A stretch of 64,000 nt of DNA from Sambucus nigra (GCA_949130495.1 OX422218.1:46586823-46650822), one strand, 5' to 3'. Shown: positions 23,271-35,561, numbered from the stretch's first letter. Numbers and translations: made by a program. The notes: generated by a model not told the origin, from the letters alone.

Positions 23271-25021
23271 GGGAATTTTGCCCCCAAAATTCGGGCATAC
23301 CAAAATCTGATAAGGGTATACTACTCTAAACTAGGATTCTACCATCCTAAACAAACTCCTCGTTATTGCAATGTCCCAAATGGACTCAGACTACGGTCGA
23401 CCCTGTCGATCTCAGTCAATCATCTTTTGTTCTCTAGTCTAGCAGCACAAGGCACTCTTCACTAACCATCGATTCTAGCTTCCTATGGAGGAACATGATA
23501 TCCACATGACTCGGCACAATTAGCCAAATCTTCAGAATTAAGTTACATCTCACCTCGGGGCATCCATACCGGCTCTAAGTGGCTTAGCCCCAACGCTACT
23601 CAGTTATCCCCCGCATCGACGTATCTCATAAAGGCGTATGGCTTAAAAGACAAATCTCTAAAGAAATGTTCCGAGACTATTCCAAGTCTAAGGAACATAT
23701 TACCCATTGGTTCCATCCAACGAGTTTACGAATTTCTCAACTGACCATGCTAGGCCACTCACAATACCATGCCTTAGGAAATGATCCATAAGGCCACTCC
23801 AAAACCTAATGGTTGCACGAAAATCTCCATCCATACCATTACTGCCCCCATCTACTATGTACACTAAGGCGCATGTTCGTAATATGCCTTTAGGCATAAG
23901 TAAATTTCCTCCATTTCATCCATCCACTTTAGGGTGGTAGGATATACGCCTTTTTCCATACGGTTCCCATTTCTTCGCGGAAACTTTTGCCAAACCTTCG
24001 ACACGAATATCTAGTCTCGGTCCACCCTATTATAATAGGCACCTCCCACGGTTCTACCATTCCCCATCGAGAATGGAGTGTACTCTTCTACATGTAGTCC
24101 GTCCATAATGGGCGGAAAAGTAACGATTGGGTCGACGGTCACCAATTTTCTCAATTGGGATCATGACCAGTTCGATGCCGGTAGTTCCATGCAAACGTCT
24201 ATGAATACCCTTCTTCATTCCACCACTACTCTTCTTCGCACGAGTAGGTGAAATTGTAAATCACAAATCGAAATGCTCTCGCTATAGAGTCTTCTGAGTC
24301 ATACTCACTCTACTTGGCCTTCCCTACCATTACCATCATCTCTGACGAGTTCTCTACTCGACACGTCCACTAGCCCAATCGCATTTCCTTAGCGAATGAG
24401 AAAATATCAAATCACCAGTTCTTCTGAACCCCGAGCACCAACTCGATTCCTCCCACAACATATTGCAACAACTTTTTTCTTACGAGAAGGACCAAATTTC
24501 CTGCCCAGGAAGTAGTGCCTTATCTATTTAAGGTGATCACTACCACGATGATTCTTAATTCAAGCACGGGATATCACTTTCCACAAGTTTAAGCTTGTGC
24601 GACGCATAAACAGTGAGTCTATGCCCTAGTATCATTACTCCCCAATCCTGGCAGAACTTACTCATTAAACTCACTCTCGAGCTTACAATCATGGCTCAGG
24701 AGTGAAAATCCACCCGTCCTTATTAACTCCCCGGAAATGAAGTTACCAACGTAACATTATCTCTAAGAAATGCCTCATATCCTTCGGCCGAACCTACCAA
24801 ACCTCTCAAGACCCCAGATATCTCGCTCCTAGGGATCGAATCCCTATTTAGAGTTAACCCACGACTTATTCGTGGTCAACTCCCTAACGCTTTCCTAAAC
24901 TAACACCACCTACCCTCAAGGTCTTACATCCTAAAAAAAATCCTAAGGTCTATCTATATATCCTACCTAAATCGTAAGCACATAATACCAAAGACATCCC
25001 TAGTGCCCAAGACCTTACTCA

Positions 25022-25124
25022 ACTTCCAACATTCGCTCGGGTTCATGCGTGGGACGTCTCGCCGAAGCGAAATCCAGACAAGGAACCCTCCCGTTACACT
25101 ACTACCTTACATTGTCGGTCATTA
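25022..25124 (-). repeat. Shared block in C interior, copy 1
   Basis: Close match to 1312-1414 of A1 (TTCATGCGTGGGACGTCTCG, AAGCGAAATCCAGA, CTACTACCTTACATTGTCGG). Confidence 0.75.
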
Positions 25125-25243
25125 AGATGTGACGGTCTAAGACACATGATCGGGATCGGTATAATTCTACAAATAAGATTCTACTTCTAGACTTACCTTA
25201 GTATTCTATATATGAAATAAGAGAAAGGAAATATGGCATCTCT

Positions 25244-25343
25244 CCACTCCCAACGTCGTTAAGGTTCACGCGTGGAGCGTCCCGCAAAAGCGGAATCCAA
25301 ACAAGGAACCCCTCCTATGCATTACTACTTAACTTTGTTGGTC
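25244..25343 (-). repeat. Shared block in C interior, copy 2
   Basis: Second, more diverged copy 222 bp from copy 1 (TTCACGCGTGGAGCGTCCCG, GCGGAATCCAAACAAGGAAC, TTACTACTTAAC). The tandem state is seen in C only. Confidence 0.7.
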
Positions 25344-26630
25344 GTGGAGATAAGTCATAGCATCCACACACAATGCAAGTAAATAATAGGACACTCAAAC
25401 CAAGTAACGCATATGACACGTATACATATAAAAAATATCATCACTCGCTTCATAACGAGTGAAGAAAAGATAGAACTTCCGTACCACGGAAGTCATATAA
25501 TTACCCTTCTATAATAGCGTAAATACTACTACAAGCTCAATATACACACCCGAGTCTACCGTAGACATAATACTACTAAATCTTATCCTAAGGAATATAC
25601 ACTACCCACCTATAGGGTAGAATTCCCTCCACCATTTGCCAAGCACTCCGGGTCAATACTAATGGTTCTCAGACTCCATATTCGAGCCTTACACATACCA
25701 ACATTATTTCTACCAACTCCCCAACCAGGCACTTTACTCTTGCCCTTGCTCTCCACTCAACGAAGTTTAAAATGAGTGGTTCTACACTCCACATCATAGC
25801 CGTTATTCCGACTCTGGCTGACAATGATTGCCCATGCAGTCCCTCTTACTTTCTCAGTAAAAGAGGACACGCTCTTGGCCTCCTCTTCCTCAGTTCAACG
25901 AAACCTCCCCAGGTGGGTGTCCACCGATGGGGTTTCACGATTCTTACTCCATCAGAAGTGTTAACAACACCTATTTTGGAGCCTAACACTTCATGGTGCA
26001 TGGTCTCGTTTCTCTAACCTTACAACACCATATTCGCCATTGGTCTTTAACCGAACGTCTTGTGAACATTCGGGAATCCACCTTCTCCTCAGTCCAGTTA
26101 TCCCAGAGAAACTCGCCATTGCAAGTATCCACCGGGCTTCTCTATGGGTCAAACTTCTGGCACCCACGAATATAGTGACCACATTAACATCACCACAACA
26201 CTTCTTCTATGGGTGAAGGATTTTCCTCCATTCTACTACAGGGCACTTCTCCATTTCAATATAACATCGCGTGAATTCTCATGTTTAGTACCACTTCCTA
26301 CTTCTAGCGGTACTTGGGAAACTACATCAACCGAAATGTGCAGTCGTAATAGCAAGACAAGAAAGTGCTACAAGAAGGGAGCGACCTCTAAAGCGGTCCC
26401 CCTCCCCGACCACAACTTACAGTTCTCCACACACCTTCCCATAATGCCCTTCTTCTATCGACATATTATTCTCACGCGAATACGCAAAAGATTTATAGAT
26501 TCTACCTCATGGTAGAAGGACGAAATCTCACAAGAAAAATCAACGATCTTAATCCTAAGGCTTTACATCAAATCAAGAGCAACACTGAAAACTTAAGGCG
26601 TCCACACAGATTTCTAAGGACTCTAGAACC

Positions 26631-26646
26631 TGATGCTCTGATACCA
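26631..26646 (-). promoter_or_regulatory. Primer binding site of C
   Basis: The complement reads TGGTATCAGAGCATCA, the initiator-Met-tRNA type, intact, two bases from the 5' LTR edge. Confidence 0.93.
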
Positions 26647-26648
26647 TC

Positions 26649-29616
26649 TGTGACAACCCGCTCACCAAAATAAGGGGTGGCCAGCCCAATACTCCAATAT
26701 AACGGAATCATGGATGGAATCATTCTCAGCATCATAACAAAATATAGAGTATCCAGGATAACCACCCAATATTTCAGAAAACGGGTTGCCAAAATTTTGA
26801 TTTGAAAGTAAATAAATGAAAACAAACAACCCGATTCCTGAAAGATAAGGGAAACCCCAAGACATATATAAATAATACAACAAGAATAAAATAAAAAGAC
26901 CGAATATGTTACCGGTCACTAAACTGATACACAAGTACGATAAGTTACTTAAAACATTTCATTAGACATTTACAAAAGCTTGGGCCTCTCGCCCGAATAA
27001 CAGACTTGATCTTAACTAGAATGAAAATGAAAGCGTCTATACCAAATTTATCCCGTAATACCCGCAATGCATCACGGCTCGTCGAAAACATCGGAATAAG
27101 AATTCAAATCAGGCATCCTTGCGGCGGAGTACCTGAGCAGAGACAAGAAGAATATGCAACAGGAAAATGTAACCGGTCAGGGCCCGGTTCTATATGATTA
27201 CCAGATGAATAAAGAGTATGACAGTTATGTAAATAAACCGTGAAGAAAGAGAAATAAGAAGCTACCTATACAATTTAAAATATAAGCTAAGCAGGAATAA
27301 AAATAAGCAGCATTAAACTAAAGACTTCACCAAAGGTGCCAATAATTTCATATATCTCTTCCTTAGCAGGAAGTATATATATACAATCAAAATCTTTTTA
27401 CTCTTTAAGGATATTTTTATCTCAATTTTACCTTTTATAAAAATCCTTTCCTTATCAGGAAAATAATCATTTTCAAATGCTCTTTGTGGCATTTATATGT
27501 GCTCTATGTGGCACTCCATCATGCTCTATATGGCATATCAAAATACATCAAGTCCCACTTGATTATCAACTGTTATATTATATACATATAACGTACTCTA
27601 AGACCGCCCGCCCGGGTTTCCCCACTGAGCGCGCCCTTAAATAACCATCATCTTCCAGGGCCTATCATAAGACAACCTGGGATCCTATCGCAAACGTCGG
27701 GAAGCGGCCATGAGCCTGCGTGGTAGCCAAGACCACACCCGGAATCTCCCTACCCCCGCAGAAATAATATACAACCATAAGCGCTCCCATGGCCTAGGAC
27801 TATATCCACCCTGCATTCATTAGCCAGGGGGCTTCACCTATCGTGCGGACTTCCCTTAAGATGGTATTTAGAGAGGTGTGTAACATCCATTTTATTTATT
27901 ACTTCAAAATCAAGTAAATCATTATTTACCGGTTTCATGATTAAGTAAATTACCATTTACTACTATCAATACCATATCCATTTATATGTTTCATTTTATT
28001 CGAAACCATTACTGTTTACGTCTAGTAATAGATAGAACTTATTATCCGGAGCCATACGATAACTTATATCAACACTACAACCTCAAAGGAGTAAATAAAC
28101 TCTTCATTATCTCCAAGCATTCTAGGAGGTTATTTTAGAACCCCAAGGTTATCATCTTTCGAAGGAATGAAATGACTTTCAATTTATTCTCTAAACTCCC
28201 CTTTATGGCGCTATTATGAACCACCAAGGTTAACATAGTTCAATCGAACTTTTAAAGTCTCCCAACATTCTTTTGGGGTGTTAATATAAACCCTCAAAAC
28301 TCGTATAGCTTAATTAAGCTCCTAAGGTCTCCCGAACATAACACTACATCTCCTAGTTTTCATAATCATTAACTAGAAGAAAAGAATGCCTTATCATTAA
28401 TAGGCCTAACCCCGGAAAAATCCCCACATAACCCATTCCTAATGTAGGGTAGACATCTAACTCATCTCACACTCTAGGACTCTAAGTTTACTTCATTCAA
28501 GAAGGTTCCTAGTCCCTATATTTAAAGAAAAGGATTAAAATTGAGTTATAAAATTAACTCAAAAACAGCAGAAAAACGAATCGATTCGCCCAAGGGCCGA
28601 ATCGATTCGCCCCAAAAAGCGAATCGGTTCGGACAACTAAACCAACCTTCTGTAATTGATCGAATCGATTCGGCCTTAACCCCGAATGGATTCGGGTTAT
28701 GCAGATCTGCCAATTTCCCCTTAGCGAATCGATTCGCCCAAAGGGCCGAATCGATTCGGACCTGCAAAATTGCCAAAAATGGCTACGAAGGGTTATGAAC
28801 CCTAATTTCTCCAAACCCCAAATATCTTCCATCTTACACACAACCAACAATATTTATCTACCCAAAGTGTATCCTACACGATTTAAAACCATTTTAGTCC
28901 ACAATTTCATCATGAAAACTAAGATTAGGGCTTAAATTCCATAAATTCCATTTTTTGCTCTTCAAATGAATTTACATAAATATCATACAAATTATTCAAC
29001 TTAAATCACATATTAGCAAGTAGAAAACTTGCCTTGATGTAGGGAATATCAGATTTCTTTGAGTAGGAGCATCAATCCATCTTCAATCTTCATTTTCTCT
29101 TCTTTCTCCATTCTTTCTGTTCCTCTCTCTTTCTCTCCCTTCTCTCTATGTTCATGACATAAAATGAGGGAATGAAATAAGGGGCAAGGCCAAAAATCGT
29201 GGCTTAACATAATTCTCCCAACTTAAATGGTTAACACCACATTAAAATGACTCGCAAATACGCATATAAGCTAAAACCAGGTAAAAGTGCCCGAAACACA
29301 AAAATACAATATGGCACTTATTTTGACTGTCTCGCACCTTTCGAGACTAACTACACCCTCTAAACTGGCATCCGGAAATTTTATAAATTATTTCGAGTTC
29401 CAAAATCATTTAAACTAAAAGGCCATTTAAAATACATGACACTACAGACATGCAACCTGATGTTATTTACTTTCACATGCAGTAAATATGCATCAACCTA
29501 GTAAATATTAACTTTCAATTCATTAAATTAATATTTACTCCAGTCCCCACATTTTATATAATTACCTTATGCGGTAAAATTAGTATAAAATGAGCCTCCC
29601 AGAATCGAGGGCTGTT

Positions 29617-29619
<3 letters not shown>
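26649..29619 (-). repeat. 5' LTR of C (2,971 bp)
   Basis: Collinear with 20283-23253 at a constant offset of 6,366. Differences noted include A to G near 27188, G to A near 27925 and T to C near 29612. It is followed directly by (AT)n. Confidence 0.95.
28577..28756. promoter_or_regulatory. Phased GAATCGATTC palindrome cluster, C 5' LTR
   Basis: Same seven boxes as 22211-22390, with centres at 28581, 28602, 28624, 28665, 28687, 28729 and 28751. Confidence 0.68.

Positions 29620-29667
<48 letters not shown>
29620..29667. repeat. (AT)n microsatellite, right flank of C
   Basis: Forty-eight bases of pure (AT)n, the continuation of the tract that C split (other half 20215-20277). Confidence 0.95.
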
Positions 29668-29671
<4 letters not shown>

Positions 29672-29719
29672 CGGAACTACTTTCCAATTCCTTTCTTTTT
29701 TTCAGCAGGTAACAGATTT

Positions 29720-29850
29720 AGGTTTATCAATGGGTTTACATTTGTCAATAGGTTTATCAATGTTTTATCAAAGGGGTTTATCAATAGGTTTACATTTGTG
29801 TTTTTAATAGGTTTATCAAAGTTTTATCAATGGGGTTTATCAAAAAAATT
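29720..29850 (+). repeat. Irregular tandem GGTTTATCAATG repeats
   Basis: Seven or eight copies of GGTTTATCAA(T/A) or GTTTTATCAA, with TACATTTGTCAATA between some. Unit length is uneven, so it looks like an old decayed satellite-like tract. Confidence 0.7.
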
Positions 29851-29907
29851 ATGAGTATTGATTTTATTAACCGAAATGTTTTGAAAATGCACAAAAAACA
29901 GTACTCT

Positions 29908-30186
29908 GTTACAATGGGTTTATCAATGTTACAGCAAACACTCTTCAGAATGTCTAAATGGGTTTACACTCTTTAATATACAGTAAATACTCTATTTGCA
30001 AATACTCTATTTCAATGGTTGCATTTCTGGAATTTTTAATTTGATAATACTCTGCTATTGTTTGGAATGTTACAATGGGTTTATGAATGTTACTCTTCGA
30101 AATATTACAGCAAGCACTCTTTAGAATGTCTCAATGGGTTTACACACTTTAGTATACAACAAATACTTTGTTTAAAAATATTCTAT
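29908..30186 (+). repeat. About 160-bp tandem duplication, second copy split by E
   Basis: Copy 1 starts at 29908 and copy 2 at 30069, both with GTTACAATGGGTTTAT. Both contain TTTAGAATGTCT-type and GGGTTTACAC(T/A)CTTTA phrases and end in CTATTTCA(A/G)TGGTTGCATTT. Copy 2 is cut at 30186 by E and resumes at 34605, where TTCAGTGGTTGCATTTATGG follows. Confidence 0.75.
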
Positions 30187-31476
30187 TGTAACAACCCGCA
30201 TAATTTTTGGGGTTTTTTTTCAAAATAAAGAAGAAAAATAAATTTTGAGATAAAATTATTTTTTTGCTCAAATATGTTGGTTATGATTTTAGAAGAATAC
30301 AACTTCAAACGAAATTGAAATCGAAGTTAAAACGGATTTTAGATGATTTTTTTTTATATTTTGCCCTTTGGCATTTTTAAGGGAAATTGTCAGATTTTAG
30401 GCATGATCGATTGTTCGATGGTCCCAGAAAATTTAAACAACAACTATTTTTTAGGAGTTGTGGTTTGATTCAAACTCTTATATTTTAAGGGATCATTGGC
30501 TATTGTTTTGGAACAGCCTTGGGGCACAAAACTACTTAGAAAACATATTTTTATTTCCTCTATTTTTATACACAAACATGCCCTTTAATTTATGCATTCA
30601 ACCATAGGTTTTTGGAGTTGTTCTTAGGGTTATTTTGAGGTTGATCTTGGAGGAAGTTTTGATGATGTTTGAGGACTGATTTTGATGGTGTTATCTAAGT
30701 TTCTAGGCAGATTTATGTTGGTATCCTTTTGGTTGTCTGAGGTATAGGGTTTTACACAATATGCTCCTTAATCTCGGGAGTATCATTCTCTTTGTTTTCT
30801 TGTGATTATTAACTCACATTTGAATTTCTAAATTCAATTGGAAATCTTGAATATAATTTTGATTCATGTGGTATTATATTTGGTGTTGAGCATGTTGTCA
30901 TGCGACTTTAATATGGTACTGAGGTTGGGCACCCGCTAATATTCCTTTTTACGGATATGCTAAAAAATGCATAGGCGCGGTACGGTGGTGAGGCTTGGTG
31001 ACCCCATTAATGTGTTGTTGATAAATTATATTGATGTAATTTCTTATCATATTCGTATTTGATTTGAATATTAGTATTCGTATTGTTGCATTTTATTCAC
31101 CGGTAATATTTGTTGAGCATCTTCCTATCGTATTGTGTACTTCCCCATATTTTCTTTTAGTGGCAGGTTAGCGCGGATTTTGGGCACTTGGGATTTTTCG
31201 AGATTGATTTTAGCGAGGATTATTTTGGGAAGATTTTTAATACAAGTTAAGAACACTTGTATTTATTTTTTATGTATAGAGCATTGAAGATTTATTTTAG
31301 ATGTTGTATTTTTATTCGAGAGATTTGTTGTATTAATTTGTAGAAATTTGAGATTAGTGGATTTCGTTCTTTGTAGGTTTTAGATGCTCTATACCTTATT
31401 ATATTGTGGATTTGTTTCATTTTTATCGACAGTAGCGCTCCACCCCGTTCTCCCCAGGCGCGGGCAGGGTGTTACA
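30187..31476 (+). repeat. E LTR 1 (1,290 bp)
   Basis: From TGTAACAACCCGCATAATTT to GGCAGGGTGTTACA. It has one reduced TCGA cluster at 30407-30418. GC-rich end: CTCCCCAGGCGCGGGC. Confidence 0.92.
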
Positions 31477-31718
31477 GAATGGTATTAGAGCTTAAGTATA
31501 CATCAACCCTCGAGTCATGGGTTTTGGGTCTGTTGCATTTTTGTGGCGCGTGTTGTCCGAGATAGTCATTTTAGATGATCGTTTCGCATTTGGCATTCTA
31601 TATTACATGTGAGGAATTTATTTTTGGAGATGGATTATTTTGGATATTGTTGGCCTGATTTTTGAGAGATGGGCATTCGGCGAATTTTGAGGGCAAAATT
31701 CCATTGTTAGTGCTGAAG
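31477..31718 (+). other. E internal domain 1 (242 bp)
   Basis: Starts with a primer site variant at 31480-31493 (TGGTATTAGAGCTT) and ends with GAATTTTGAGGGCAAAATTC, which matches the pol end of B (GAATTTTGGGGGCAAAATTC at 54279-54298). A clear polypurine tract is missing before 31719. It is what remains of a chromovirus after loss of gag-pol. Confidence 0.85.
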
Positions 31719-33027
31719 TGTAACAACCCACGTAATTTTTTGGGGTATTTTTCAAAATAAAGAAGAAAAATAAATTTTGAGATAAAATTTATTTTTATTG
31801 CTCAAATATGTTGGTTAAGATTTTAGAAGAATAAAACTTCAAGCGTAATTGAAATCGGAGTTAAAACAGATTTTATATGATTTTTTTATATATTTTGCCT
31901 TATGGCATTTTTAAGGGAAACTGTCAGATTTTAGGCATGATCGATAGATCGATGATTTTCATAAATCGATCGATGATCCCAAAAAACATGAACATCAAGT
32001 ATTTTGGAGGAGTTGTGGTTTGATTCAAACACTTATATTTTTATAAAAGGGATCATTGGCTATTGTTTTGGAATAGCCTTGGGGCACAAAAATACTCAGA
32101 AAACATATTTTTATTTCCTCTCTTTTTATACACAAACATGCCCTTTAATTTATGCATTCAACCTTAGGTTTTTGGAGGTATTCTTGGGGTTGTTTTGAGG
32201 TTGATCTTGGAGTAAGTTTTGATGATGTTTGAGGACTGATTTTGATGGTGTTATCTGCGTTTCTAGGCAGATTTATGTTGGTATCTTTTTGGTGGTTTGA
32301 GGTATGGGGTTTTATAAAATATGCTCCTTAATCTCGCGAGTGTTATCCTTGTTATTTTCTTGTGATTATTGACTCATATTTGAATTTCTAAATTCAATTT
32401 GAAATATGGAAAATATTTGTTGGAATCTAATTTTGATTCATGTGCTATTATATTTTGTGTTGAGCATGTTGTCATGAGATTTTAATACGACACTGAGGTT
32501 GGGCACCCGCTAATATTCCTTTTTTGGATATGCTAAAAAATGAATAGGCGCAGTATGGTGGTGAGGCCTGGTGACCCGATTAATGTGTTGTTGAGAAATT
32601 ATATTGATATAATTGCTTATGAGATTCTCATTTGATTTGAATATTTGTATTGTTGCTTTTTATTCATCCTAATATTTGTTGAGCATCTTCGTGTCGTATT
32701 GTGTACTTCCCCATATTTTCTTTTAGTGGATGGTTAGTGTGGATTTTGGGCAGATTGATTTTAGTGAGGATTATTTTGGGAAGATTTTTAATACAAGTTG
32801 AGAATACATGTATTTATTTTTTATGTATAGAGCATTGGAGATTTATTTTAGATGTTGTACTTTTATTCTAGAGATTTGCTGTATTAATTTGGAGAAATTT
32901 GAGATTAGTGGTTTTGGTTCTTTATGGATTTTAGATGCTCTATACCTTGTTATAATATGAATTTGTTTAGTTTTTATCGATAGTAGTGCTCTACCCCGCT
33001 CTCCCCGGGCGCGGGCGGGGTGTTAGA
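31719..33027 (+). repeat. E LTR 2 (1,309 bp)
   Basis: From TGTAACAACCCACG to GGGTGTTAGA (last C changed to G). It has TCGA boxes at 31941, 31949, 31966 and 31970 (GATCGATAGATCGATG ... AAATCGATCGAT), with 21 bp between 31949 and 31970. Confidence 0.92.
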
Positions 33028-33267
33028 TAATGATATCAGAGCTTAAGTATACGTCAACCCTCAGCTCTTGGATTTTGGGTCTGCTTCATTTTTGTGGCGC
33101 GTGTTTTTGGAGATAGTCATTTTAGATAATCGTTTCGCGTTAGGCATCTAGATTATACGTGGGGAATTTCTTTTTGGAGACGGATTATTATCGAGATTGT
33201 TGGCCTGATTTTTAGAGTTAGGCATCCGGTGAATTTCAAGGGCAAAATTTCGTTGTTAGTGTGGAAA
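33028..33267 (+). other. E internal domain 2 (240 bp)
   Basis: Diverged copy of 31477-31718. The primer site here reads TGATATCAGAGCTTA (33030-33044). It ends with GGGCAAAATTTCGTTGTTAG. Confidence 0.85.
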
Positions 33268-34599
33268 TGTAACAACCCGCGTAATTTTGGGGGTATTTTT
33301 CAAAATAAAGAAGAATAATTTTTTTTAGATAAAATTATTTTTATTGCTCAAATATGTTGGTTATGATTTTCGAAGAATAAAACTTCAGGGGGAATTGAAA
33401 TCGGAGTTAAAAAGGATTTTATATGATTTTTTTTTATTTTGCCTTGTGGCATTTTTAAGGGAAACTGTTAGATTTTAGGCATGATCGATAGATCGATGAT
33501 TTTCATAGATCGATCATTGATCCCAGAAAATGTGAACATCAAGTATTTTTGAGGAGTTGTGGTTTGATTCAAACTCTTATATTTTCACCATATAAAAAGG
33601 GATCATTGGTTATTGTTTTGGAACAGCCTTGGGGCGCAAAAATACTCAGAAAACATTTTTTTATTTCCTCTCTTTTTATACACAAACATTCCCTTTAATT
33701 TTTGCATTCAACCTTAGGTTTTTTTAGGTGTTCTTGGGGCTGTTTTGAGGTTGTTCTTGGAGGAAGTTTTGATGATGTTTGAGGACTCATTTTGATGGTT
33801 TTATCTGCGTTTCTGGGAAGATTTATGTTGGTATCCTTGTGGTGGTTTGAGGTATGGGGCTTTACACAATATGCTCCTTAATCTCGCGAGTGTTATTCTC
33901 GTTGTTTTCTTGTGATTATTGACTCGTATTTGAATTGCTAAATTCAATTGGAAATCAGGAAAATATTTGTTGGAATCTAATTTTGATTCATGTGATATTA
34001 TATTTGGTGTTGAGCATGTTGTCATGATATTTTAATACGACAGTGAGGTTGGGCACCCACCAATATTCCTTTTTCTGGATATGATAAAAAATGCACGGGC
34101 CCCGTACGATGGTAAGGCCCAGTGAGCCGGTTAATGTGTTGTTGAGAAATTATACAGATATAATTTGTTATGAGATTCGCATTTGATTTGAATATTCGTA
34201 TTCGTATTGTTGCATTTTATTCACTGCTAATATTTGTTGAGAATCTTACTGCCGTATTGTGTACTTCCCCATATTTTCTTTTAGTGGTAGGTTAGCATGG
34301 ATTTTGGGCACTAGGGATTTTTGGAGATTGATTTTAGCGAGGGTTATTTTGGGAAGATTTTTAATACAAGTGAGAAGACTTGTATTTATTTTTGATGTAT
34401 CGAGCATTGGAGTTTTATTTTAGATGTTGTATTTTTATTCGAGAGATTTGTCATATTAATTTGGAGAAATTAGAGATTAGTGGTTTGGGTTCTTTGTGGG
34501 TTTTAGATGCTTTATACCTTGTTATATTGTGGATTTGTTTAGTTTTTATCGATAGTAGTGCTCAGCCCCGCTCTCCCCGGGCGCGGGCGGGGTGTTACA
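33268..34599 (+). repeat. E LTR 3 (1,332 bp)
   Basis: From TGTAACAACCCGCGTAATTT to GGGCGGGGTGTTACA. TCGA boxes at 33485, 33493 and 33510. Confidence 0.92.
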
Positions 34600-34604
34600 T
34601 CTAT

Positions 34605-35561
34605 TTCAGTGGTTGCATTTATGGAATTTTTTAATAATTTTTAAACTTATATTTGAATGGGTTTATTACATTCAGAATGTTAATATTACTTTGATGTTCC
34701 TCTGATGTTTTATGGGTTTAATACTCTTGGGAGTATTACTCTACTGTTTTATGGGTTTATTACTCTTTGGAATGTTAGTATTTATTTGTGTTGCATTCGG
34801 TACAACAAACACTCTGTTGGCAAGCTCTATAAACATTTGTTTTGCATTCGGTTTTGATTTCTTATCGGTTTATGAAAGTTTAAATGGTTGAATTTTTGAG
34901 AGTTTGAATGGGATTTCTTATTTGATTGAATATCTTATGCAAAAAATGTATATTGCCAATTCGTATAATGTTTAGATTTCTTATTTGATTGCATATATTA
35001 TCTGAATTTGTTTTAATAATGTGGTATAATATTTAGGCTTTTTATTTTTTTCAAATTTATGCCAATTCGTGTTTGTATCGTTTTTATTGTATTTTGGGAT
35101 ATATATTCCAAGTGCGATTTATGTAATGAATGTATGTCGATTATTTACAAGTTTTTATTTTGAAGAATGTATGACAATTCATTAGTACTTTTTGTTGGGA
35201 ATAACGTATGACGATTCATTAGTACTTTTTATTAAGAAAGTTTTCATTTGGTATAGTTCATGTTGTCTTTTAGTCACATTTAATAATTGCTTCTCATTTT
35301 TTCATTTCGTAGTTGACTTCTTTGTTCACATGGAGAATGTTACCGTATTTGGAAACATATGTTACTTTTAATTATACTCTCTTTCACTTAAATGAGATCA
35401 ATTCCTACTTTATAATAATTTTGTTATACATTTTCATTCTTTACTTATATGTGAATGAAGATGCAGCGATTTCTATAACAACCGAACTCCTCTCATCAAT
35501 ATTTATTCTCCTCACTTATATGTTTATATATTGAGTCCATCCATTGCCATTTTAATTACAG
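34605..35561 (+). other. AT-rich host DNA upstream of the duplicated exon
   Basis: Continues the duplicated host DNA of 29908-30186, with scattered TATGGGTTTATTACTCTTGG-like phrases. No gene recognised. It may be intron or upstream sequence of the Helitron gene that follows. Confidence 0.5.

Larger units (their letters stand above)
23271..26500 (-). pseudogene. Heavily decayed gag-pol of C
   Basis: No open frame survives, but short stretches align by eye, in order and orientation, with D and A2 pol. 23360-23460 matches the chromodomain tail (D 7425-7520). 23930-24030 matches the integrase core around the SYHPQTDG region (D 8115-8215). 24200-24255 matches the integrase zinc site (A2 46975-47030). 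24483-24650 matches RNase H (D 9035-9215). 24770-24830 matches the RT end around AGYYRR (D 9385-9445). Spacings are shorter than in D, so deletions occurred. Beyond about 24900 the match is lost. The family assignment is firm only for these patches. Confidence 0.65.
20283..29619 (-). mobile_element. LTR retrotransposon C with near-identical LTRs and decayed interior
   Basis: Minus-strand element: 3' LTR 20283-23253, polypurine tract 23254-23270, interior to 26648 with primer site 26631-26646, 5' LTR 26649-29619. Both LTRs are 2,971 bp with a constant offset of 6,366 and only scattered single-base differences seen, so the insertion is young. The interior is a wreck of gag-pol with no usable frame. 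C must have moved using enzymes from another element (inference). It sits inside a TA microsatellite; the target duplication cannot be read because the left junction has become a short (TG)n. Confidence 0.93.
30187..34599 (+). mobile_element. Tandem array E: LTR-internal-LTR-internal-LTR, non-autonomous
   Basis: Three LTRs (30187-31476, 31719-33027, 33268-34599) alternate with two internal domains of only 242 and 240 bp. The whole array is flanked by TCTAT on both sides (30182-30186 and 34600-34604), so it entered as one event. LTR ends are TGTAACAACCC and GGTGTTACA. The internals hold a primer site and a pol-tail remnant matching chromovirus elements but no coding capacity. It resembles TRIM/LARD-type deletion derivatives, with LTRs longer than a typical TRIM. 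Extra units most likely arose by unequal recombination. Confidence 0.9.

Noticed and set aside
23253..26515. Small frames in the C interior (for example 26144-26515, 123 codons) as accessory genes
   Set aside because: The interior aligns in patches with minus-strand pol. These plus-strand frames are chance openings in decayed sequence.
29731..34760. About ten GGGTTTA motifs, a permutation of the plant telomere repeat
   Set aside because: They are dispersed within duplicated AT-rich DNA and never tandem, so an interstitial telomere is not supported.
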